Part shown: piece by piece, positions 1-14,700 of the stretch | Position numbering within the stretch: the stretch's first letter is position 1 | Layout of the letters: each line of letters begins with the position of its first letter | Made by a program: the position numbers and the translations under genes | The notes under the pieces: model-generated | What the model was told of the DNA's origin: nothing | The model's database searches: none | What the model saw: the letters and a program-made list of their open reading frames with translations, nothing else | Assembly (NCBI GenBank): GCA_012845835.1 | Contig: JABAKD010000005.1 | Location: 6,948,655-7,012,654, forward strand | From: Undaria pinnatifida | Lineage: Eukaryota > Sar > Phaeophyceae > Laminariales > Alariaceae | DNA: 64,000 nucleotides | Reading direction: 5' to 3'

Positions 1-151
1 GAAACGTCACTTCTCTCCCTCCCCCTCCCCCGCTCCCTCCCCACTCTTCCTTCCGCCCCCGCTCCCCCCCCCCCCGCGCTCACCTTTCCCCCCCTCCCGT
101 CCCGCTCCTCATCCTCCCCCTTCTCCACCCCGGTGACAATAACCTGTCCAG

Positions 152-3100
152 GCTGGTGCCGAGGTGGACGCCGAGGCCAAGTCAGGGGTGACCGCCCTCT
201 GGCTTGCCGCCGGCGAGGGCCGAAAAGACGTGTTGGCGGAATTGCTAAAGAGCGGCGCGTCTGCCAACAACAACCGCAGCGACGGAATCACCGCACTCAT
301 GGGGGCGGCGGCGGGGGGTCATGGAGAAGTTGTGAGCATGCTTCTTGAAGCAGGTGGGTTTCTGGTGTAGGATGAGAGTTGGGGAGGGGGGAGGGGGGAG
401 AGGGGGGGGTCATGGAGAAGTTGCGAGCATGCTTCTTGAAGCAGGTGGGGGGTTGTTGTAGGTTGGAGGGGGGATTGTGTATGTGGGTGGATTGTGGTTC
501 GTTGGGTGGATCGGTAGGTGGTCGGGTGGTGGGTAGGCCCGGGGGCGGGCGGGGGAGGTTGATGGTTGGTAGGGCGGGTTCGTGGGTGGTTTGCAGGGTG
601 GGTCAGTGATTGTGGGCTGCTTTAACCCCTTCAGAGCCCCGAAACCCCTCCTTGTACTAACTTCAAGTAATTTGTTCACAAAAAGGGTTTCCAGTTATTA
701 AGGCGTTAAGACGGCGTTAGCGATTGGAGTGAGGGTGGGCGGTTGGGTGAAGGCTGGGTTGGTGGCTAGACGAGGTGCTGTTTTGATTTAATGAAATGGG
801 GTTCAGATTTGTAAGCCTGGCAGGAAGATAAAAACCGTAAATCCGTAAAAACCGGACGCAGTGACTGCTTTCCCGGGCGAGTTTGTTTTTTTTTCATGTG
901 AGTTCGGACTTCTCTTGACTCTTGCGGGAAAGAATGAAAATCATGATATTCGGACGCGGTGACTGCCTTCCTGGCCGACGCGCAAAGGAACTTATAAAGG
1001 TCGGGGCGGGGGGGTGGAAGGGCTGAATAAGCCTTGCCGTCCCGCCGCCCGTTCTCTTCTCGAGCACGTTTTGCCGGGGGGGTGTCTCGGCACCATAAAA
1101 CCATGACGGTCTTGAAACGTTTACTAAGGCTGATCCCGCCTTTTTCTTCAATGTGTATGTATTCTCGTTTTTGGTCGTGGTCGGTGTGGGAGTAACTGCA
1201 GTATAGTTCTCCAATTTTGAGGTCTCTGGTGCTACCTACAGGGTCCGACTGCTCTCCAGCGATTGGAATTGGACTGGCTGTCATTGATAGCGTACGGCTG
1301 TTGTTGACCGCAGTTTCTGTTGTCTGCCATCCTCTAAGCCTGTTTTGCGTGTCAACATGCGGCATGGGACAATCTCTTCCTTTGTGAGGTCTGTGTAGTG
1401 GTAACCGCGGGGTCTGACCGCTCTGTTATACGATTAGACGATTGGGATTGAGGTTGACTGTTGTTGATATATATTGCATTTTGTGCGTTCTGTCCTTTTC
1501 TCTTCCTCGCCTTGTTTTGGTCCGCCAACGTTTGGCATGGACCGATTGTGGAAACCCAACTAAACGTTAGCGTTGACCTCGTTCGTGTTGTCACCGCGGG
1601 CTACTATTAGCACCTCGTACTAGATTGTGGTGATGACTTATTAAGTATATGAAAACAGCAGCAAGGATCAACCGGCCGGAAAAATTGTTGCCTCTCTAGA
1701 CAGACAGCATTGTTTTTATTTTTTATTCAGGAGCTGGCTTTTGTGGTTGAGCCTGATATTTGCGGGAAATGATGAAAACAATGAAAAACGGACGCAGTGA
1801 CTGCTCTCCCGGCCAACGCGCGAAGGAATCTAAAGGGGTTGGGGGAGGGGGCAGGAGGAGCTGAACAAGCTTCACCCTGCCACCCCCCCCTTTCTCCTCC
1901 TTAAGCGTGTTGTGTTGGGAGGGTATCTCGGCACCTTAACACCATGACGTCTCTAAACGTTTACTAGGGCTGATCCCGCGTTCCTTTACATTTTTTTTTG
2001 TTTTTAGGTTGTAGCTCTGTTCCCTGAATGATTAGACTGGGCGTTGTGTTGCCGCTGGTGATGGGCGACACGAAATCCAGATATTTTGGCCGCGCTCTGC
2101 CTAGCCCTCTGTTTTGGTTCGTCCATTTTCATCTGCTGGTCGGCCTGTGGTCTTTGCTCGTTTGTTTTTGTCGTGCTCTCTCTTCTTTTTTTTCCCACCC
2201 TCTCTTTCTCAGGAGCGGGTGTGGGTGGTAAGGAATGTGCTCTTTTGTTTTGTGTGATGTCTGTTGGACCGTCGATGTTCACGGGATGGTCCCTCTCGTA
2301 TGATAATTTCCATTGTTCATGCTCTCGGATTTTAATGATGTTTTGACGGTCGATTTTATTCATCCGCTGGTCGAGCCGTGGGTTAATTTATTGTTTTATG
2401 CTCTCTACTGTTATTGTACACCGCACCCCCTTCCCCCCCCCCCGCCGCCGCCCCCTAGGCGCGGATGTGGGCGCTAAGGACCACGACGAGGTGACGGCGT
2501 TGATGAACGCGGCCGAGAGCGGGTCTCTAGAGGCGGTGGAGGCGTTGCTGGGGAAGGGGGCAGACGCTGGGTCGATGAGCGCGACCGCTTTCACGCCGCT
2601 CATTGTGGCGGCGGCGGGGGGGCACCTGGATGTCGTCAAGGTGAGAAAGGGGGTAGACGTATACCGTGGTCCTGCCCGGCGTTTTGTGCGGTACCCTTTA
2701 GTGCGGTGACGCCATTGGTTGTGCCGGCGGTGGGAGGCCACCTGTAGGGCATGCAATTGAGAAGGGGTACTTGTATACCCTGGTCCGGCGTTTGTTAGGT
2801 GGTCATTATTAATGTCGAGGAGGCGAGTGTGGTGTCGAAGGCTGACTTGGTGATCTTCCTCGTGAAGTCGGCCGTCGCCTCCATCCTCGCCTCGTCACTG
2901 CCGCGTGCCGGCAGTGCTTCTCGTGCCACGCCCCCCCCCCCGATTCTCACGTCAAGCCTCCAATGACATAAAGGTGAAAATTTAGGACCCCAAACTCCAA
3001 CCCAATTCCACTCAGGCCCTTGTGTCTGGCGGACTTGAGACGGTCTCCTTGAACCCCGAAGGCGTGAGCGCTCTCACGTACGCCATATTGGAATCAATTA

Positions 3101-6100
3101 ATCAATTACCGACCCCTTGCTGGTGCACCGGACCAACCCAATCCAATCCAATCCAATCCAACCCTAACCCCAACTCAACCAAATACTCAACTCAACCCCA
3201 ACCCCCAACTCGACCCCAGCATAACACTCAACCCAACCGTACAATATCAAACCCTCCCAGGCCCCGGAGTTTAAGGGGGTCGAGGTGGGCTCCGTGCACC
3301 CCGTCGGCGTGAGCGCTCTAATGTACGCCGTATTCGAACCAATTAGCGACCCCTTGCCGTTGCACCGGACCAACGCCACCCAACCCGAACTAAACCAGCC
3401 CTAACCCCAACCCCAACCCGATAATCCCAACCCAAAAATCCGAAACCCTGTCAGGCCCTGGTGGCTAAGGGAGTCGAGGTGGACTCCATGCACCCCGACG
3501 GCGTGAGCGCTCTCATGTACGCCGCGGCGGGTGGACACCCGGAGGTGGTCAAGGTCCTGCTAGAAGGGGAGGGACCGGCGAAGGCAGACCCTAACCTCAA
3601 GCACGTGCAGGGGGGTACCGCGCTGATGGAGGCTGCGACGTCGGGGAGCCAGGAGGTGGTGGACTTGCTTCTGGCGGCGGGAGCGGACGCGATGATCCGG
3701 GATAAGGATGGTGTGTCTCCCCTCATGTCGGCAGCTGCGCAGGTGAGTTACACTAGTTGTAATATACGGCAGTGCGTGTTTTGTTGCGGTGGGTACCCCG
3801 CAATTAGAGTACCCTGTGGCAAGCCAACAAAAAACATGTTGGGATGGTGCGAGTTTGTTTTGGAGCATTTTTTTCGGAGGAAAGTAGAAGAGGTTGTTTT
3901 GTACCGTCGCGCGGTGTGTTCGTAGCACGATGGCCGTCTACGCAGTCATGGCGTTATAGATTGTTTCGTTTAGACACGTCCAAAGCTTCCGTAGCAGATG
4001 CCGCCTGGGTGCAGCAATAGCAGCAACAGCAGCAGCAGGAGAGCAGTACCAGCAGTTTCAGCAGACCAGGAGGAGCAGCAGCAGTAGACAACGAGCTCGG
4101 ACGTGAGCAGCAGACGATGCAGTCGGAGCAGCAAACCATATCCTGAGCAGGCCAGCAACAGCAAGCAGTTGGAACGTTACGAGTTGCAACAGATGGCTGC
4201 AACGGCTATCTGCGGCATGGTCAGACCAGCAGCAGGAGCAGCTGCCCAGCTAGCAGCAGACGACGAGCTAGTCGCACCTGGGCAGCTGTTTGCAATGGCG
4301 CAGTCTACTCGTAGGAGCAGTAGCAGACCACCGATTCCATTTTCGGACTATTGCTGCCCGCACACAGCACGCGTGCTCTTGCGCACACCGCGGGTAAACG
4401 GGAAACATTAGGGGGGGGTTTCCAACGACGAAATTGGCTTTATACATCCGGAATGGCACCCCCGTATGTGCAGGAGTGCTGCGATGGGACTGTCAGTTTG
4501 CTTTGCGGTACGATTTATCGAAACGAGTGTACTCTGTTTGCTGTTGTTTTGTTGGATTGCGGCAGGCAGTGACGGTGGAGCTTGGCATAGTAGTACAGCT
4601 GCCACCAACTGTTGTATTGTCGCTGGAAACGAGTAAGCAGTGACACCGCAGTATACTGTACGAGCAGTATAAGCACGATAGTTGCATGTGTCGCTAGTTG
4701 TTAGACGGCAGTGTACTGCTTCATCGCGGGGTTGTAACCCGGGCACGCTTGTCCAACTCCACACCAATATCTGAAGTGTTGTGTCGCCTTGGCGGGTGAA
4801 CAGCAAACAGTGCCGCAGCAGTAGTACGAGTGTAGCTGCCGGTGTCGTGTCGTCGTTAGGCGGGAATGCTTTATCGCTGGGGGAACTCACACCAACCCCA
4901 AGGAATGCGCCGCCGCTGTGTTTTTCGCGCTACTTTTATAGCCATCCGCCCATCCACTCGCCAACCCACCCACGCATCCACCCACGCATCCACCCACCCA
5001 CCCACCGATCCACCCACCTACGCACCCATCCATATGTGCTATGGCAAACCAACCCCAATCCAAACCCAAACCCAAACCCAACGGAGTGGGGGGTGTTTTT
5101 CATGTCATTAGGGCGCCCGACCCGAACTCAACGCAACCCAAGTCGGGACCCAGCCCAACCCAACCCGATCGCAACGGAATCAGTCGGGTTTATCGTGTCA
5201 ATACGGGATCCAACCCTACCCAACGCACCAACCCACCCACCCATCCACCAACCACTCACCCATGTACTATCGCACACCTACTCAACCTCAACCCAATCTA
5301 GCCCAACCCAACCCGACCCAACCCAACCCAACCCAACCCAACCCAACCCAACCCAACCCAACCCAACCCCACCCCACCCCACCCGACGCAACCCAACGCC
5401 ATCCAACGCCATCCAACCCGACCCGGCCATCTAACGCCGTCAAACCCGACCCGACTCCAACAACCATGAAGTATTAGCTGTAATTCTAACAAGAGTAGAC
5501 ATGTGGTATAAGATAGCTTCCCCCGGGACAGGAGCAAAAACGCTCTCAAGACGGTATCGGAGTTGTACGTAAGATACGGAAGGTGTGTGTTGTTTTGTTT
5601 TTCTGTTCGGGACGCGGGTATACATACCAGTACCGACGGAAAAAACAAGACGTGCTATTTTATGTACATGTGTATTGCGATTCATGTACGGCAGGAAGAG
5701 TGTGCAGCAAGGCAGGTATTATCATGGGTATATCATTATGCTCTGCACGCGTAGTAGAGTTCGGGGTTTTCATCGGTCGTTTATTTTGTCATGTTCGTAT
5801 TGCTTGCGACAACGCGATTATTAGTAAAAGAAAAATCGGTAAAGGGGACCAGTAGTTTTGCCTGCGATGAGATATACAATCCTACTCTGAAAACAGCCGG
5901 CGCACGGGAGATGGGGGACTCGAAAATACGGAAAAGGAGAGGGGGAGGGGGGGGGGGGAGCGAAGCCGAATTGGTTTCATCGTAAGCGGCCAAAAAGGCC
6001 CCTCAACGATGCCTCTCCACTCCCCCCGCCCCCCTTTCCCCCGTCCAGGTTTCCTGCCTCCTACGCATAAAAAAGCAGCGGTACCTGAAACGGACAAACT

Positions 6101-8746
6101 TTCACACACTATTTTTCTGAGGCAAATATTTGTAGTATTACACGTGCTACTGAAGTGGCTTGTGCTTCTCAGGCTTGGTGGGACGGAGGTGGAGAAAAAT
6201 CGCTTCTGTTTTGTAGTGTGTTTGCTTGATGGATGGTCTTGCTGGTGAAGAGAATATATTCAGCTGATTAATGGTGTATGAGTAATCAGCAATACTAGGT
6301 TTTGAAGAGTACATTAAGGGCTAGTTAGGGTCAGTAGTAAAGGTCCCCTTATAAGGCGGTGATGTGCAAGAGCAATATGACCGCCTTTGTTGGGGAAACT
6401 CGCCTTATTGAATCCAGGTTACGAGTGCAATTCCTCAGCCGTGCCAAGCGATTTTGACCGCCTTATATAGGTACACCGCCTTCTTCAGACCGCCTTATCG
6501 GGGGACCCCAATTGTACATGGTATCTGGGGTTATTTGTGTTGATGCCTGTGATGAGCTATACAATCCTACTCTGAAAACAGCTGGCGCGTTGGAGATAGG
6601 AGACGTAAAAAAAAAAATCAGGGTTAGTAAGGGAGACCGGGGGCGAGAAGGCGATTTGGTTTCGTCGGGAGCGGCCAAAATGGCTGCTTTTCGCCGTCTC
6701 CTTTTTTTTTGTCCCCTCCCTCTTTTTCTACCTCGGCGATGTCTCCCGCCTCCTGCGTATAAAAAACCAGCGGTACATGAAACGGACAAACTCTTAACAC
6801 ACTTTTTCTGAGGCAACTAGGCGTATTCATAAGTATTGTTTTAGGTGTGCAGCTATTAGTGGGTGCAAATGGTGCGTGGGTTTGTTTTATTGCCTGTGAT
6901 GAGCTATACAATCCTACTCTGAAAATAGCCGGTGCGTGGGAGGTCGGGGATGTGTACAAACGGGGTGGAATTGGGGGGGGGGGCGAAGGTGGATTGGTTT
7001 CGTCGTGAGTTGCCAAAATGGCTTTTCTTTCGCCGTCTCCTTCATGCTGCCCCCTCCCTCTTCATCTCTCCCGCTCATGTCTCCCGCCTTCTGCGTATAA
7101 AAAACCAGCGATACATGAAACGGACAAACTCTACACACTTTTTTTCTGAGGCAACTACTGGTACTCGTTTTTTTGTACGTGCGTACTGTACGGGCCTAGC
7201 AGAGAGGGGGGGGCGTGATGAACGCATGTGTTTTGGTGGTGTCGTTTGGTTTGTGTTGGTGCTGGTGCTGGTGTGTTGATGTTTATTGTTCGTCGACGAT
7301 GGTTTTGGTTTTGGTGCTGATGATCATGTGGTGGTGCTGTACCAGGGTGATAGAGGTTTTGTGTAAGTGTGTAAGTGGTGTTTTGTAGGTATGGTGGTGT
7401 GTGGTGTTGTGTAAGTGTGGTGGTATTGTATTGCAGTAGATGTTGGTGATTCTAATGGTCGTAAGAATAAGCATGTTGCATCGTTTACCTGAGGATTTAT
7501 GTGAGCCTCGGTCCTCGGTTGGTGTTTTTTGTTCACGCCCTCAGCGCTGCCTTGTTCTGTTTTTCCACCATTTTTATTTTCAAGAAGAGTTGTGCTTTCG
7601 AACATGGCGTCAAAAGTTCATATTTGCAATTGCGTGTGGTACTCGATCGCGGGCTCTGCGGGGTGTGTATGTATGTTCTCATGAAGGGTTTAGCTCGGGC
7701 ACTCCCCTGGAGGCTAACAAAGTGCCAGGGCGAACAACCTCTCTATTATTAGTACAGTCGTGGTCCTCTGTCAGTGCGATGCCCCAGTTCACTGCGGTGA
7801 TAATCCCTTGTTACGAACTTGCTCGTTCTACAGAGTGCTGTTAATAGTATAGTGCAGCATCTCGGCATAGTGCGAGGTCCCACTTTTGTGCGGTTATCGT
7901 GGTCTGACAAAGGCACAGCACTAATGAGGGTCCACGGCTGCTGTATTTCGATTTGTTTTCCCCCTCTGACTGTTTCCCCTCTCCACTCTTTACTGTGCCT
8001 TCTGTTATTTTTCCTCGTGGTGACCCCAAGGGCCGAACAGACGCGTGCAAGATCCTGCTCGCGAAGGGCAACGATGTAAACGCCATGGCCAACTCGGGCG
8101 GCACCTCCCTCATGTTCGCCGCTGGGGCTGGCCACGCTGAGACGGCAGCGTTGCTTCTGGACGCAGGTGCCAACGTGAACACCAAGCTGCAGGCCAAGCC
8201 GGAGTTCCTCGAACAGGTCTGACTCTTTTTTTTTTCTGTGCAATTTTGTTTTTCGATATTTTTTTGTTTCCATTAATTTTTTGTCTTATTCACCACTTTT
8301 TTTTTGCGTCTTTTTTGTATTCGTTACATTTTTTATGCTCTTTTTTTTTTGCTCTTCCGTGCTTTTGTGCGACTTGGTTTTTGCCCTTTGTATGTGTTGT
8401 TTTCGCTCTTTTACCACTCCACAAAGAATCCCATACTAATTCCTACGAGGTATCATTACCTTTCAAAAAACGTGGTTTATAACCGGTTTGAAGTTGAGCC
8501 GTTCTTTCTACCCAGCGAAATCAGCACACACTATTAATAGTGCCCGGTTCTTCGCCCTTGAGATATACCGGTACCAGGTTACCAGGTATATTTTTTGTGG
8601 TCACAAACTGTGCGGAGGAATGCATGAACAGGCGAACGACGGCATTTGGTTTTCGATAGCCGGAGGTGGGGGTGGGGGTAGGGGCAAAGGGGTCGGGTTT
8701 TTTTCGGGGTGTTCGTTAGAGTTGGGGAAGGGATTTGGGTGAGTTG

Positions 8747-8781
<35 letters not shown>

Positions 8782-11700
8782 TCCGGCGGATGGGGAAAAA
8801 TAAAGCTTTAGCTCACTACACTTCCGCGTATTTTCATACGCGTCGTGTGTCGATTTTGTGTATTCCCATTTCGATACACGTCTACCAGGTACCAGGGTAT
8901 TCCTGCTGCACATTTTCCCCCTTTTTTTTATTGTATCTCTTTTTTCTTGTCTTGTGTGTGCGCGTTGGAGCAGCTGGCGCAGACGGCGGAGGGGAGCGAG
9001 GAGTCTGTGTGTGGTCGTTATCCATCTACCTAACCCTCTTAATTTGTCTGCATCCTCCTCTCTTGCGTGACGCCTCTAGACTCCAGACTACGCCTGTCAC
9101 GTAGACACACTTCGTTTTTGTATTCATATAGACTAACGCAGTTTGTGCTCTTTTGTTTTCCTTGGCATGCTGGGCGGAGCAGCTGGCGCAGACGATCGCG
9201 GAGGGGGGCGAGGAGCCCACGGGGGATGATGCTCACCGAGACGACGTCACGGCGCTCATGGTCGCCGCGCAGGGGGGGCACGACGAGGTCGTCAAGCTCC
9301 TCGTGGAGAGGGGGGCGGACGTGAGGGCAAAGGATGAGGAAGGGTTCACCCCCCTCCTCAACGCTGTCAAGGTGAGGGTTTGCACGGTATGCGGACGGGA
9401 GAGGTATGTAGAGGACGTGGCAGCGCGGAAGGGGGGGGGCGGATGTTCGACGGAAGGATGAGGAGGGGTTCCTTACCCTCCTCAACACTGTGAAGGTTTG
9501 AAGGTTTATAGATGGATAGAGGGGCAGGTGGGGGTGGGGGAGGGGTGTAACATTCTCCTGCATGGTTGTAGTCTGTGGGGGGGGGTGTAAAGAGGGCATA
9601 GGAGGATAAGGGGGCGGATGTTCGGTCGAAGGATTAGGAAGGGTTCACCCCCCTTCCTCAACGCGGCCAAGGTGTGGGGTTGCAGAAGTCGAGAGAGGAG
9701 GGTGTACTCTTATCGTGCATGGCCGTAGTCTACAGGGGTTGGGGGGAAGAGATTTCCTGGTATAGATGACGTGAGGGAGGAAAGGGAGAGGGGGCGAGGG
9801 GGCGTTAGTAGGTCTATTTTATGTTATTGGTGCCTTGTTGCGTGGGGGGCTGGAGAGGGGAGCGGATGTGAGGTCAAGTATGAAGGAGAGCTCACCCCTC
9901 TCCTCAACGCGGTCAGGGTGAGAGGGAGAGGTCCGTTCTCCTTGAGATATCAGTTTGCGCTTTTCGAAACGTGTCATTTTTTATTGATTTATTTATTTGG
10001 TTGTATTCTCTTTTCCCTTTTTTTACTTGAACTTTGCTTCTAGCTGACTCGCTTGAGATGACTCACTCTAGCATGATTTTATTCAATACACATGAGTACA
10101 CGTTGTTTTTTTCCTTTTTTTATAAAATTATTTTTTTTTATTTGAACGAGTACCTGATGGTTTAATCTCTTCTTGTTTCTGTTACAGGGCAACTTTGAAG
10201 AGGTTGCTTCGTTCCTCGTGGACAACGGCGCGGACCCTAACGATGTCTACACGGACGACAAGGGCAAGGAGCACAACCTGCTCTTCGACAGCGTCACCCT
10301 TGGCAACGAGGTCAGACAAATTCGATGAGTTATCATCTTATCAACAGCAGTTGTTATAATATACTGGTACGATGTCTGGGACAATATGTTTTGTTGTAGG
10401 TGAGAGTATGTGTTGGTTGATATTTCGTGTGTGTTTGTGTGTTTAAACAAGGGAAGGAGCACAACTTGATCTTCGACAGCGTCAGTTGCCCTTGAAAACG
10501 AGGTCCGCAGCTAAAACATGGCGGACGTTTTTACGCTTCAAGTCCGTTTTCAATCAAAGTCACACACGTGCGCACCGTACCGCGTCGCACCGTAAGATAA
10601 TCGTAAAACCATATTCCGCAGCGCATCATACGATTACCATATCCAACAATGCGCACCGCACCTTGACATACCGGGCTACAAGTAGAAAAATCGCACTTCA
10701 ATTTCCCATCTCCTGTCGCTGTCGTTGGTTTTATTCTACCATGTACCTCTTGAACTACAGCAATTTTTTTTCCGCTTTACTTTCCCAGTAGCTTGCTCCC
10801 CAGAACAGGATGCAGTTCTAAAATTGCTAACCCCCCCCCCCCCCCCGCCGTCTTATCCCCGCCTTCCTTGTCTCCCACAAAACCCGATCAGGATTTCGCA
10901 GAGTTGCTGGTGAGGAAGGGGGCCAAGGCGGCTTACCGTGATGACACGGGGGCTTCAGTGTTGGTCCACGCCGCGCATGCTCGCATGCCCAAGGTGGTGA
11001 AGGCTTTGCTTGAGGCGCCGGCGGAAGCTGGGGTGGACAAGGACGCGGCGAGCGAGGAGGGGGTGACGGCGCTCATCGCCGCGGCTATGAAGGTGGGACG
11101 TGGGCATGTCGTTTTTCGTTGCTTGTTGACATTTTCGTGAAAAACATTATGCCCGTGCTGTTTTTGTGTGTTTTCCGTATGTACATCATATTTTCGTTGT
11201 TGAGTTGTTTGTTCGCGGTCAATGTCTTTCGCCAGGCAGCACATGTGATACCTATGTATGTGCGTCCTTTTTTTTATTCCTGTTTCTTTGTTTCTGTTTT
11301 TTGTTTATTCGATTACGTTGTGTGTCACCAAGCAACAAACACATAACTATGTTCGTGCTTCCTTTTTTTCGGCCTGTTTCTTTCTTTTCTGTTGTCGTTC
11401 ATTCGATCGTTTTTTCTTTAGGGGCACAGCGACATTGTGGACCTTCTCCTGGGGGTGGGGTGCAACCAGGATGCCGCCGACAAGGTAAGACACAGCAACA
11501 AACAAGCACACACCCGGAAACTGGGAAACAAACCTATCAGCACTGCTCGAATACATTCGCGTTTATACCTATGATATGCAATGATATGCACTGCACTACT
11601 CGTATAAGTCGGCCTCGTATGCTTTTATTAATACGGGAATAAACAGAGTTTTTGTGTGTCGTCACATGCCCTGGCTTGCTAGGACGTACCAGGTATGTTT

Positions 11701-14700
11701 TGGTTATTTTCTGTTTTGATGCTTCTGGTGTTTGGGTTATTTTGCTGTTGAATGCTTGTGGTGTCATGTTTTTTCACTTTTTTTTCCCTGAGTTGGTGTA
11801 CATAGGGTTCCTTGAGGAGTACCAGGTACCTTAATGTAGTTCGTACGGTGTACCAGGTGCCGCATTTTTACGTAACCCACGTATCTGGTACATTTTTTTA
11901 CCGGGACAGGACGGGACAAACGCGCTCATGGCTGCTGCGTCCAACGGGCACCTGGAGGCCGCGCAGAGCCTGGTGAAGGCAGGCGCGGCCTTGAACAAGC
12001 AGAACGGAGATGGCCACAACGCTCTCATGTTCGCCTACAACGGACGCGCTCAGGTGACATAAGCAAAGACGTTTTCGTGTCTTGTTTAATCTTGCGGCTG
12101 ATGGGATGGCTGTAGATAACAATCTACGCATGCAGGTTTTATGGCCCCCTTGGGAATTGTGAGCCAAAAAAGTGTCGAAATGGTGGTATGACGGTTACAC
12201 CGAAGGATTACAGTGTCGGTCGTAACAAGCAGCGCGGGCTGCTGAGGCAGTATATCACAGAAGCAGTCCCCGAAGGTGCAGCGCTACATGCCATTGCATG
12301 GTGCTGCTTGTAGGGCGCGCTCGCACCATAGTCTAGAGGACCTCGAGGACCTTGTTCGTTGCTTTTTGTCGTTATATGTGGGTTCCAATGAGGATAACCC
12401 CTTTGATACTTCGGAGATTCATAAAACGATTCAACGACTTCGGCATCGGCAACACCTGAGCAGTTGCTGTTGTTGGTGGTCGTTGGTGTTGTTTGTTGTT
12501 TGTTGTTGTTGTTGTTGCTGTTGTCACATTAACTCGGATAATGTGCTCACAGGACAGGCTCCGGGCACTCTGGTGCGGAAAAATGCCGAAGAAAAATAGT
12601 AACGTACCAAAAATGGTACACGCATTTATCGCATCATAGCGGAAGCAAGTCGTACATCCGCCACGAAAAATATGGAAAGTTAAATGGGAGGTCAGTGTAT
12701 GTTGGTGTGTACGTATCAGGCTCATACTTTCACGTGCGTTCAAGAGTCGCAGCTGGAACCGACTACACCGCATGCCACGAAGGAATTTAAATACCAGGAG
12801 TAATTAATGTACAGATGAGAAATAAAGCTGAAGGAAGGAAGAAAAAAAAAACGGGAGAAATAGAAAGAGGAGTAAGGAAGACAGCTCTCGCTAGCAGCGG
12901 GTGTAGCGATGTAAACGCATGCGACACCGCGCTACAAAAAAATAAAAATAATAAGTTAGCATCCGACATGATCAAAACGAAATAGGACAACCACGTGTTA
13001 CACGTAATAAGTGAATACGTTATTTCGCCAGCATTGGAGATGTGGCGAAAAAGGTCAACCAACCAGCCAGCGCCCCATCAATACGCATGCGTACGAAATA
13101 CGCGAGGCAATTGAAAAACAAATAATAAGTAAAATATAATGAAGCAAGGAAAGGAAAGGAAAGGAAAGGAAAGGAAAGGAAAGGAAAGGAAGGAAAGGAA
13201 AGGAAAGGAAAGGAAAGGAAAGGAAAGGAAAGGAAAGGAAAGGAAAGGAAAGGAAAAACACCATAATAATAGCAGATGCTGGAGACTGACGGAAAAAGGC
13301 GTTGGGCACGGTAGACGGCATCATGTGCATAAAAGGCACTGAGAGGAGAACACAGCAACGAGGAGAAACCCGGGCGGCCTTACGCTAGCTACTTGCGGCC
13401 ATCGGAAGGCACACATACGTCAAGACGATGGTGGCCACACCCAGACGTCAGTACCTTGGGCAGGACGCCCCCCCCCCCCCCCCCCCCCGCGCGCGCGCCA
13501 GTTGCTGCAAGCGTCGCACTATGCACATCGTGTGAACCGTCGAGCGCTGGGGTCTTAACCACTCTGTTCCTCCGGCAAAATGTCCTCGCGCTCGCAGTAG
13601 TCACTGAGGCGGCCCGCGATTACTTTGAGGAGTACTTTGCCGGCGAGCTGCGAGGGAGATGACACGATAGTTGCCACACCCCGTCCGCTACTTCTTCTTG
13701 TGTAGCACCCTGATCGTTGCATATTTCCATTGCTGCGCGCCACTCCCCCTCCATACGCAATGATGATCTCGTGGATTGTCCCGCAGCAATCGATCTTCCT
13801 CGTCCTTGATGTACTGCGAGTTTAACGTCCTCTTCCCTTCCACATCCTTTCCTTTGATATGTTTGTAGAAGCCAAACTGATCGCCTTCTCGGATACGCCC
13901 TTCGAGTTGGCTGACGTACTCTTCAAATAACCTCTGTACAAAATCCGCCCGCGTACGTTTTAGCCGCTTGCTAGTGATCTTCAAGGCTCACCGTGGACTA
14001 CGATTGGTTGGAGTTGAACGAAGCCGTTTTCTCGTGTCTTCCCTGGCCTGCGAAGGCGTATGCAACTCCGCTTTCGTCTCCTCGGTCGCATATCAACCCC
14101 TCGGCACTTGCCTGCGCCGAATAGGGGGTGCTATGTCGGCTGCAGTCGTAGGGTCTCGGTTCGAACGGTGGTCATATCCTCAACGCTGCTGGTAGCAGTA
14201 CCAGGTAGCGGAGACACAGGCTTGTGGGTGATCGCTTTGTTGAGGTCCACTCGGAGATTCGGGTCCGCCATTAACCTTGGTAGATCAATAGCCCCCCGAT
14301 CCTTGATGACTCCCTTTCGTCGAGTTGGTGCAACCCAACCGAAGAGGCGAATATTTCCGAAAACGAGATTGTGGTCCGACTCAGCGTCTTTTTTGGGTGG
14401 CTTTCTTGGGCGGTGCTGCCGTGACGACGCCGTTGACGCCGCTGTCTCTTTTGGAGACTCCACGAAAAACGATTAAAAACACGATAATTGTCTTCCTATC
14501 AGCTACCTAAAGGGGGAAGAGGGAGCATCAGCACCGAGTATAACCACGTTGTGTGCGGTTCGGAAGAGCGGGTAGCGGTATGAATATCATCACCACGCGG
14601 ATTGTTTTTGGTTGTTGCTCGTTTTGATTTTTGTGTTTTTTTCTTTCTTGTATTTGTTTGCCGGATCACGCAACGAAACAGGTGGCGTCTCTGATGGACA

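Noticed and set aside
5282-5450. Telomere or telomere-derived end
   Set aside because: CCCAA repeats are short, mixed with CCCA and lie inside an intron with coding exons on both sides.
13141-13256. CRISPR-like regular array
   Set aside because: It is a simple GGAAA microsatellite without spacers, in a eukaryotic intron.
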